Origin: RPQJ01 sp035691185
GTDB lineage: Bacteria > Pseudomonadota > Gammaproteobacteria > Steroidobacterales > Steroidobacteraceae
Length of the DNA stretch: 12,914 nucleotides
NCBI GenBank assembly: GCA_035691185.1
Contig: DASSJN010000107.1
Location: 1 to 12,914, forward strand
Direction of reading: 5' to 3'
Part shown: positions 1 through 6,900 of the stretch, one piece after another
How the letters are laid out: every line of letters starts with the position of its first letter
How positions within the stretch are numbered: position 1 is the first letter of the stretch
Notes under the pieces: generated by a model
Databases searched by the model: none
Seen by the model: only the letters and a program-made list of their open reading frames with translations
Told to the model about the DNA's origin: nothing
Translations under genes and position numbers: made by a program

Positions 1-267
1 GTCGTCGACGAAGCGGTACGTCTCGGGGAACAGGTATCCCGTGTCGACGAGCACCACCGGCACGGACGGTTTCTGCCGCGTGACCATGTGCAGCGACACG
101 GCGGCCTGCGCACCGAAGCTCGACGACACGGCGTGCTCGCCGGGCAGGTGTTCCAGCGCCCAGCTCACGCGGTCTTCCGCGCTGCGCCGCTCGAGGTCGC
201 CGTTGATCTCGTCGAGCACCGCGGGCTCGTGCATCGCGTGCTCGGGGTTCCAGGCCAAAGCTCTCAT
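1..267 (-). CDS. cysH: Phosphoadenylyl-sulfate (PAPS) reductase CysH, N-terminal part, cut by window edge
   Basis: Only the first 89 residues are in the window; family members are usually about 240 residues. CysH is cytoplasmic and uses thioredoxin or glutaredoxin electrons to reduce activated sulfate to sulfite. Seen here: the modified PP-loop SSSFGAQ at residues 48-54 and the very conserved block DTGYLFPETYRF at 75-86, both as in the E. coli PAPS reductase. The catalytic C-terminal cysteine and any [4Fe-4S] cysteine pairs would lie beyond the edge, so use of PAPS rather than APS cannot be proved. I prefer PAPS because of the E. coli-like sequence. The ATG at 265-267 lies 17 bp after the cysI stop and is preceded by a G-rich ribosome-binding site (GGGGTGG, 273-279). 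It is the third gene of cysJIH, so CysH would feed its product sulfite directly to CysJI. Confidence 0.93.
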   Translation of the reverse strand, partial: MRALAWNPEHAMHEPAVLDEINGDLERRSAEDRVSWALEHLPGEHAVSSSFGAQAAVSLHMVTRQKPSVPVVLVDTGYLFPETYRFVDD

Positions 268-284
268 GACTGCCACCCCACCCA

Positions 285-1949
285 TCAGGCCGCCTCGGCG
301 CCGACGAGGCCGGCACGCCAGGCGAAATCACCAAAACGCTCGCCGTCGAGGCGCTCGGCGGCATAGCGCGCAAACGCGGCATCGAGGGCGGAAACGATCG
401 TCGGCTCGTCGACGTTCTCGAGGTACAGCGCGTTGAGCCGCTGGCCGCGCCCGTCGCCGCCGAGGAACAGGTTGTAACGGCCGGGCGCCTTGCCCACGAG
501 CGCAACCTCCGCGAGATACGGCCGCGCACAGCCGTTCGGGCACCCGGTGATGCGCAGCACCAGCGGATGCGCGGCCAGGCCGTTCGCAGCGAGGCGCTCG
601 TCGACCAGTTGCACGAGCCGCGGCAGGTAGCGCTCGGCCTCGGCCATCGCGAGTCCGCAGGTCGGCAGGGCGACACAGGCGAGTGCGTCGCGCGCGACCG
701 GCGTCGCGCGCACGTGCCGGTCGAGGCCGTGACGCACGACGAGCGCATCGATGAATGCGCGCGCGTTCGCGTCGACGTTCGCGATGGTGAGGTTCTGGTT
801 GGGCGTCAGGCGGAAGTCGCCGCGATGCACCTTCGCGATCTCGCGCAGGCCCGTGAGCTGCTTCGCGCCGCCGCCGTCGCCGATGCGCCCCGCCTCGATC
901 CGCAGCGTCAGGTGCCAGCGGCCGTCGTGGCCCTCGATCCAGCCGAAACGGTCGCCGGTCTGCGTGAACTCGAACGGCCGCGCCGGCTCGAGCGCGAAGC
1001 CCTGGCGGCGGGTCATCTCCGTGACGAACCAGTCGAGGCCGCGGTCCTCGATCGTGTACTTGAGCCGCGCGCGCTTGCGCACCGCACGGTTGCCGTAGTC
1101 GCGCTGCGTCGTGAGCACCGCCTCGGCGACCGCCAGCAGCTGGTCGGGCCGCAGGAAGCCGACGACGTCGGCGAGACGCGGGAACGTCTCCGGATCCCCG
1201 TGCGTCGCGCCCATGCCGCCGCCGATGGTCACGTTGAACCCCTGCAGCTCGCCCTGCTCGACGACCGCAATGAAGCCGAGGTCGTGGGCGAACACGTCGA
1301 CGTCGTTGATCGGCGGCACGACGACGGCGACCTTGAACTTGCGCGGCAGGTAGGTCTCGCCGTAGAGCGGTTCCTTCTCCTCGGTCGTCATCACTTTCTC
1401 GCCGTCGAGCCAGATCTCGTGGTACGCGCGGGTCTTCGGCAGCAGGTGCTCGGAGAGTTTCCTCGCCCAGTCGTGGATGACCGGGTGGGCGCTGGTCTCG
1501 ACCGGGTTCGCGCTCGCGAGCACGTTGCGATTGACGTCGCCGCAGGCCGCGATCGTGTCGATCAGCGCGCCGTTGATGGCCTGCATGGTCGCCTTGAGCT
1601 CGGTCTTGACCACGCCGTGGAGCTGGAAGGCCTGCCGCGTCGTGAGCCGCAGCGTGCCGTTGCCGTAGCGGCGCGCGATCTCGTCGAGTTGCAGCCACTG
1701 CTGCGGCGTGCAGACGCCGCCCGGCAGGCGCGTACGGATCATGAAGCTGTAAGCGGGCTCGAGCTTCTGCTTGCGCCGCTCCTCGCGGACGTCGCGGTCG
1801 TCCTGCTGGTAGGTGCCGTGGAACTTGATCAGGACGGTGTCGTCCTCGCGGATCGCGCCGGTCAGCGGGTCCTGCAGGCTGTCGACGAGCGTGCCCCGCA
1901 GGTGGCGGCTCTCGCGCTTGATCTGCTCGACGTGGGACAGCTCGGTCAT
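285..1949 (-). CDS. cysI: Assimilatory sulfite reductase (NADPH) hemoprotein beta subunit CysI
   Basis: This 554-residue protein (E. coli CysI is 570) is the siroheme and [4Fe-4S] subunit that carries out the six-electron reduction of sulfite to sulfide in the cytoplasm, receiving electrons from CysJ. The four cluster/siroheme cysteines are visible as C425-x5-C431 (CVALPTC) and C470-x3-C474 (GCPNGC), with the same spacing as E. coli Cys434, 440, 479 and 483. Other family blocks are RLTTRQAFQLHG near residue 101, GDVNRNV near 137, GGGMGATHGDP near 243 and LTPNQNLTI near 381. These indicate two nitrite/sulfite reductase ferredoxin-like half domains, each followed by a 4Fe-4S/siroheme domain. 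Length and residues look intact and functional. The start is 8 bp after the cysJ stop. I see no strong Shine-Dalgarno there, so coupling to cysJ translation is likely. A ferredoxin-type reductase is unlikely because cysJ is adjacent. Confidence 0.98.
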   Translation of the reverse strand: MTELSHVEQIKRESRHLRGTLVDSLQDPLTGAIREDDTVLIKFHGTYQQDDRDVREERRKQKLEPAYSFMIRTRLPGGVCTPQQWLQLDEIARRYGNGTLRLTTRQAFQLHGVVKTELKATMQAINGALIDTIAACGDVNRNVLASANPVETSAHPVIHDWARKLSEHLLPKTRAYHEIWLDGEKVMTTEEKEPLYGETYLPRKFKVAVVVPPINDVDVFAHDLGFIAVVEQGELQGFNVTIGGGMGATHGDPETFPRLADVVGFLRPDQLLAVAEAVLTTQRDYGNRAVRKRARLKYTIEDRGLDWFVTEMTRRQGFALEPARPFEFTQTGDRFGWIEGHDGRWHLTLRIEAGRIGDGGGAKQLTGLREIAKVHRGDFRLTPNQNLTIANVDANARAFIDALVVRHGLDRHVRATPVARDALACVALPTCGLAMAEAERYLPRLVQLVDERLAANGLAAHPLVLRITGCPNGCARPYLAEVALVGKAPGRYNLFLGGDGRGQRLNALYLENVDEPTIVSALDAAFARYAAERLDGERFGDFAWRAGLVGAEAA

Positions 1950-1957
1950 GGTAGTAC

Positions 1958-3778
1958 TCAGTAGACGTCGCGCAGGTAGCGGCGCTCGTCGGCCAGCGCG
2001 CGGACATAGGCTTCGGCCCGTTCACGGCTGCGGGCGCCGTGCTCGGCCACGATCTCGACCAGCGCCGCGTTGACGTCGGGCGCCATCTGCTCGGCGTCGC
2101 CGCAGACGTAGACGCTCGCGCCGCCTTCGAGCCAGGCATAGAGGTCCCTGCCCGCGGCGCGCAGCCGGTCCTGCACGTACGCGCGCGGCGTGCCGCGATC
2201 GCGCGAGAACGCCGCGTCCAGCCGCGTCAGCACGCCCTTGCGCAGGGCCTCCTGCCACTCCACCTGGTAGAGGAACTCGCTGTGGAAGTGCCGTGCGCCG
2301 AAGAACAGCCAGTTGCGGCCGGTGGCGCCCTGCGCCTCGCGGTGCTGCAGGAAGCCGCGGAACGGCGCGACGCCGGTGCCCGGTCCGATCATGATCACGT
2401 CGCGCGCGGTGTCGCCGGGCAGCCGGAAGCGCTCGTTGTGCTCGATGAACACGCGGGCGCGCGCCGCTTCGCCCGTGAGCCCGGCGAGGTGGGCGGATGC
2501 GGCGCCGACACGACGCTTGCCGCCGAATTCGTAGTCCACGACGGCGACCGTCAGGTGCGCCTCCTCGCCGACCGCTTCGGGGCTCGACGCGATCGAGTAG
2601 AGCCGCGGCGCGAGCGGACGCAGCGCCTGTACGAACGAGGTCGCGTCCCACTCGGCGCGATGGCGCTGCAGCACGTCGACGACCTGCAGCTCCTTGAGCG
2701 TGCGCCGCAGGTCTTGCTCGTTTCCCGGCTGCAGAACGGCGGCGAGCGCCGGATCCCTGGAACGCTCAGCCTGCTGAACGAGGAACGGCCGCGTCACGCG
2801 CGTGAGCTCGCGGCTGCCCGTGAGCCAGTCGCGCAGCGATTTCACCTGGCCGTCCACTTCGACGTCCTGGGCGCCGCCGAGACGCAGCGCCTCGAGCACG
2901 TCGTCGACGACCGCGGCCGGGTTCTCGTGCCAGACGCCGAGCGCGTCGCCGGGCGCGTAGCTCAGGCCGGAGCCGTCCAGGCCCAACTCGACATGGCGAA
3001 CGTCCTTGGTGGCGTCGCGCGCGGTGATGCGCTGGTTGGCGATCACTTCCGCCGCGAACGGCTGCTCACGCGAGAACTGCGGCGCCGCCGGGGCGGCGCG
3101 CAGTCGGGTGACCGTCGCGACCTGCGGCGCGCCGAGGGCCTCGCGAGCCGTGCCGATGACCCGATCGAGCCACGGCGCCGCGAGCGTGTCGTAGTCGACG
3201 TCGCAGTCGACGCGATCGAGCAGCCGTCGGGCGCCGAGCGCCGCGAGCCGATCGTCGACCTGCCGGCCGGTCTCGCAGAATTTCGGATAGCTCGAGTCGC
3301 CGAGCGCGAGCACCGAGTACGACAGCTGCTCGAGCTTCGGTGCGCGACGCGAAGCGAGGAACTCGAGGAAGCCGCGCGCATCGTCGGGCGGGTCGCCGTC
3401 GCCCTGGGTGCTGACGACCACGACCAGCAGCCGCTCCTTCGGCAGGTCCTTGATCGGGTACGCGCCCGAGGAGTACACGCGCGCCGCGAGTCCGGCGGCT
3501 TCGGCCGCGCGGCCGAGCCGCTCTGCGATGCGCTTGCCGTTGCCCGTCTGCGAGCCGTACACGATCGTGAGCCGCGGGGCCGCGTCGCCCCGCACGGCCG
3601 GCGCCGGTGCCGACACACCGCCGCGATTCGCCGCCCGCTCGTGCGCGACACCCGCGGCAAAGCCCGCCAGCCACTGCAGCGTCGACGGCTCGAGGCCTTC
3701 GACGACGCGGAGCAGCAGCTCGGTCCGCTCGGCGTCCAGCGGACCCGGCAGTAGCGGTGCGGTGTTGGAGCTGCTCAT
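1958..3778 (-). CDS. cysJ: Assimilatory sulfite reductase (NADPH) flavoprotein alpha subunit CysJ
   Basis: This 606-residue diflavin reductase (E. coli CysJ is 599) passes electrons from NADPH through FAD and FMN to CysI. Domains in order: a short N-terminal helical segment; a flavodoxin-like FMN domain at about 69-213, with the phosphate loop YGSQTGNG at 74-81 and STQGDGDPPDD at 123-133; an FAD-binding ferredoxin-reductase domain with RLYSIASS at 392-399 and GAASAHLA at 425-432; and an NADPH-binding domain with GPGTGVAPFRGF at 465-476 and YVCGDAEQMA at 557-566. The terminus YLRDVY resembles the RDVY end of E. coli CysJ. I chose the ATG at 3776-3778 because GAGGG (3783-3787) sits just upstream and the protein then has normal length. 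An in-frame ATG at 3817 would add 13 unconserved-looking residues and has no good ribosome-binding site. It is the first gene of cysJIH. Confidence 0.97.
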   Translation of the reverse strand: MSSSNTAPLLPGPLDAERTELLLRVVEGLEPSTLQWLAGFAAGVAHERAANRGGVSAPAPAVRGDAAPRLTIVYGSQTGNGKRIAERLGRAAEAAGLAARVYSSGAYPIKDLPKERLLVVVVSTQGDGDPPDDARGFLEFLASRRAPKLEQLSYSVLALGDSSYPKFCETGRQVDDRLAALGARRLLDRVDCDVDYDTLAAPWLDRVIGTAREALGAPQVATVTRLRAAPAAPQFSREQPFAAEVIANQRITARDATKDVRHVELGLDGSGLSYAPGDALGVWHENPAAVVDDVLEALRLGGAQDVEVDGQVKSLRDWLTGSRELTRVTRPFLVQQAERSRDPALAAVLQPGNEQDLRRTLKELQVVDVLQRHRAEWDATSFVQALRPLAPRLYSIASSPEAVGEEAHLTVAVVDYEFGGKRRVGAASAHLAGLTGEAARARVFIEHNERFRLPGDTARDVIMIGPGTGVAPFRGFLQHREAQGATGRNWLFFGARHFHSEFLYQVEWQEALRKGVLTRLDAAFSRDRGTPRAYVQDRLRAAGRDLYAWLEGGASVYVCGDAEQMAPDVNAALVEIVAEHGARSRERAEAYVRALADERRYLRDVY

Positions 3779-3782
3779 CGGA

Positions 3783-3787
3783 CCCTC
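3783..3787 (-). promoter_or_regulatory. Ribosome-binding site of cysJ
   Basis: GAGGG on the minus strand, four bases from the ATG at 3776-3778. It decides the cysJ start in favour of this ATG over the one at 3817. It directly follows the leader hairpin at 3789-3811, with a single base between. Confidence 0.7.
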
Positions 3788-3788
3788 G

Positions 3789-3811
3789 CCTGCCGGTGAC
3801 AGTTCGGCAGG
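3789..3811 (-). promoter_or_regulatory. Leader hairpin next to the cysJ ribosome-binding site
   Basis: A perfect 7-bp stem (CCTGCCG with CGGCAGG) encloses a 9-nt loop. In the cysJ mRNA the 3' arm ends one base before the GAGGG ribosome-binding site, so the structure could affect ribosome access or mRNA stability. There is no U-run after it, so it is not a classical terminator. Function is inference, and G+C-rich DNA yields such stems fairly often. Confidence 0.4.
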
Positions 3812-3831
3812 GAGCATCCTAGGGACTCGAC

Positions 3832-3853
3832 CCCGGCCGCCGGAAAGGCCGGG
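3832..3853. promoter_or_regulatory. Second hairpin in the gap upstream of cysJ
   Basis: A perfect inverted repeat (CCCGGCC with GGCCGGG, 7 bp) separated by 8 bases. It has no T-tract on either strand. It may be part of the end of the upstream transcript, of the cysJ leader, or chance in G+C-rich DNA. Confidence 0.3.
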
Positions 3854-3856
3854 TGG

Positions 3857-3870
3857 TTATCGGCTCATAA
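3857..3870. promoter_or_regulatory. AT-rich TTAT-N6-ATAA inverted repeat, possible operator or promoter element of cysJIH
   Basis: This is the only notably A+T-rich patch in the 122-bp gap and it has dyad symmetry (TTAT, six bases, ATAA), about 80 bp before the cysJ start. LysR-type regulators such as CysB bind A+T-rich, loosely symmetric sites upstream of cys genes, so a CysB-like site is one reading. On the minus strand GATAAC could serve as a poor -10 (4 of 6 matches), but no acceptable -35 was found at 16-18 bp. The assignment is weak. Confidence 0.25.
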
Positions 3871-3875
3871 GCGCA

Positions 3876-3915
3876 GGGCCAGGCGGGCCCGTCGGGGACC
3901 CTACAGCGACCCGAC
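3876..3915 (-). terminator. Weak hairpins around the stop of the barrel gene, possible inefficient terminator
   Basis: Two short inverted repeats follow or overlap the TAG at 3901-3903: GTCGGG/CCCGAC (3891-3896 with 3910-3915) and GGGCC/GGCCC (3876-3880 with 3886-3890). No U-run follows in the transcript, so intrinsic termination would be poor. A Rho-dependent end or read-through into cysJ is equally possible. Confidence 0.22.
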
Positions 3916-6900
3916 GACGTTCACGAACGCGCCCTGGTGGTCATAGCTCAGGTCGGTGAGGTCGTCCGAGAAATCGGTGAAGTTGTACCCGGCGCCGATC
4001 TTGAGGTTCTGTCCCATCGAGCGATAGACGCCGAGCAAGGCCCCGCTGCGACGCTGGTCGACATCCGGCAGCTCGAGCAGACGCGCCTCGACCACCCCTT
4101 CCCAGTCCGCGTGGAACCGCCAGTCGGCGCGCAGCACGACGAGCTGCGCCGCATTGTCGAAGAACTCGGGATTCTCGCGGTCGAGGCTCACCTGGCCCAG
4201 CCGGTAGGCCAGCTTGCCGCCGATCGACCAAGACGGCGTGAGCTCGTAGGTCAGGTCGAGCGCGGCGATGTGGCTCTTCTGGATGAACTCCGCCGCCGTG
4301 TCGACCTGCGTGACCTGGTCCGTGGTCGGCACGTTGTAGAAGTACGTGTACTTCGCGAGCGCGTTGAGCCGGTCGTTGTCGATCGGGCGATAGGCGTAAC
4401 CGACGACGGCCTCGGTGAACCCGCCGTCGTAGAAATTGCCCTCGGAGCTGTCGCTGGTCGAGTGGTTGAACTTGCCGACGATGCGCCAGTCCGGCGTGAG
4501 CTGGTACTTGAAGGTGTTGCGGAACAGCCAGGTGGTGCGCTCGTTGGTCGTCGTGTCGGCCTGCTCGATGTCGTCGAGCCGGTACTCGATCGCGCTCGAG
4601 AGCTGCACCTTCTCGAAGCCGTAGCCGACGCGAAGGCCGCCGGCCTTGCGATCCGTCTCGGCGCCGGTCAGTGCGTCGGTCAACGTGCCGACGTCGGCGT
4701 TGGCGCCCAGCGTCCAGCGTTCGTTCGCCGCGAGGTTGACGCCGGTCGCATGCGTGAGGCCCGTGAGCGACTCGGTGTCCTGGTAGCGTTCCTCGACATA
4801 GACGCTGGCGCTGTCCGAGAGCCTCGACTTGACGCCGGAGACGAGGTTGCCGCGACGACCCTGCAGGCCGTTGTCGGTGCGCTCGTTCTCGAGCGAGTAG
4901 TTGAGGTAGAGGTTCGTGCGCTCGGAGTACAGGAAGTTGCTGCCGATGCGCGCGCCCGGGCCGAGGTCGCCGTCGGAGAGCTCCGCCTCGACCTTGAAGC
5001 GCTCCGTGATGCGATACGATCCGCCCGCGCCGACGCGACCGTTGTCTTCGCGGTCGTCGGTCGCCGACAGCGTCTCCTGGAAGAAGCCGTATGCGCGCCA
5101 GGTCGTGCTCGGGTCGTACGTCACCTGCAGCACGGCGTCGGTGCGCTCGCCCTCCTCCTGCGTCAGCGGCACGATCGGCGAGCGGTCCTTGCGCAGGTCG
5201 TTGCGCACGCCGCTGCTGACGTTCCAGAGGTTCGTCAGCTGGTAGCCGACGTTCAGTTCGAGCGCGGTGGTTTCGACGCCGCGCTGCTGCGTGAGGCTGT
5301 CGCCCTTGGCCGAGACGAGCAGGCGTTCGGTCAACGGCAGCGACACGAGGCCGCCGAAGTGGTCCGTGTCCTTGAGCGTGGACTGGCCCGGCGCGGAGTA
5401 GCCGGCTTCGAGGTTCTGCACGTAGAAGCTGAACCGCTCCTTGCGCCCCTTGATGAAGTCGCCCAGCCCGACGTTCACGTCGGCCCGGTAGGCGCCGGCG
5501 TCGGCGTCGACGAACGATGTGGTGTCGTCGCCGTAGAACTCGTAGCCGCCGTCGTTGGACTGCAGCGCGCCTGAGACGAGGCCTTCGCTCTGGCCGGCCT
5601 GCACCTTGAACCAGGTGTCGCTGGTCATGCGCAGCGTCAGGTCGGCCGCGTTCAGGCTGCTGTCGGCATCGCCCTCGTCGTTCTGGCTGGCCGTGAGACC
5701 GAGCTTGACGTGATCGTTGAACCAGTACTGCCCCTGGCCGCCCACCGCGACGGCATCGAGTTCGTCGAAGCCCGGCGTGTACTCGTAGCGGACCACGACG
5801 TAGGCCTCGTCGCCGCTGACGCCGCTGCTGCGCACGAGCAGGTTGTCGCTCGCGGTCGACGACAGCGGCTCGGTCAGCATGAGCCGGCCCTGCAGGTAGT
5901 CGATGTCGTAGTCCATGCCCGGGCGCAGGTTGACGACGCCCGTGACGATGCCAGAGGCCTTGTCGCGCACCTCGATGCGCACCCGCTCGGAGCCGCCGAG
6001 CAGGTCCTGGTGACGCAGGTAATAGAGCGAGCCGCCCGTGCCGCGGAATTCCTCGTAGCTCGGCATCGTGCCGGGCTCGGCCGCGAACCCGTCGAGCGCG
6101 AGCCGGCGCTCGCCGAAGCTGGTCGTCGCCTCGGCGGCGTAGTGCGCGTTGGCGCCGTACAGCCCGCGGTCGACCTGGGCGAGCTCGTTGCCGGCATAGC
6201 CGACCTTGAAGTTGCCCCACAGGCCGTAGTTCTGGCCCTTGCTGGCCTTGACGTAGAACTTGCCGAGCGTCGGCGCCATTTCCTCGACCACGCCGTCGTC
6301 GCCGAACGTCGGGTAGTGGTTGTCCGGATCGATGCGCCGGAACAGCGAATCCGGCGACTTGTCGAGGAAGTTGCTGAACAGGTCTTCGATCGGCGCTTCC
6401 TGCGTGTCGGCGCTCGCGACCAGTTTCCAGTCCTCGCCGAACTTGCCGTTGAGGTAGAACGCGAGCCGGCCGTTCGCCGGGGAATCGAAATCGCGCGGCG
6501 CATCCGCGCCCTGCAGCGCCTCGGCCGGGCCGGTCGTGCGCGTCTCGGCGAGCGTGAGATCCGCCATGCCGACGTAGAACCAGTCGTTGCGCTTGAATTC
6601 GAGGTCGCGCAGGTACAGCGAGCCATTGCCGGCGTCGTCGAGCAAGGCGACCTCGACCGTGTGCGCGCCGTCCGGCAGGATTTCCTCGGCGACGAAGTTG
6701 CCGTTCGCGTCGACCGGGACCTCGCGGCCAGCCACCCAGACCGAGTGATTCGCGGGCACGCCGCTGCCCTGCACCTTCACGGTGCCGCTGCCGAGCGGGA
6801 TGTTGTGCAGCGCGAGCGCGGTCTCGCCGTAGGCGGCCAGCAGCTCGCGTTCGACCGGCGGCGACGCGGGCGCCTCGGCCTCTTCGACCACGTCCGGCTC

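Noticed and set aside
328..2139. 603-codon minus-strand frame overlapping cysI and the end of cysJ
   Set aside because: A shadow frame with Arg/Pro/Ala-rich low-complexity product; cysI and cysJ are intact in their own frames.
567..3754. Long plus-strand frames at 567-1964 and 2039-3754 opposite cysI and cysJ
   Set aside because: Same register effect as above, opposite two genes that are certain from their cofactor motifs.
3779..3817. Earlier in-frame ATG for cysJ
   Set aside because: It lacks a good ribosome-binding site, adds residues not typical of CysJ, and would run through the leader hairpin; the ATG at 3778 has GAGGG.
3941..6220. 759-codon minus-strand frame overlapping the barrel gene
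   Set aside because: A frame-shifted shadow dominated by Arg, Ala, Pro and Gly with no domain; the barrel frame is continuous across it.
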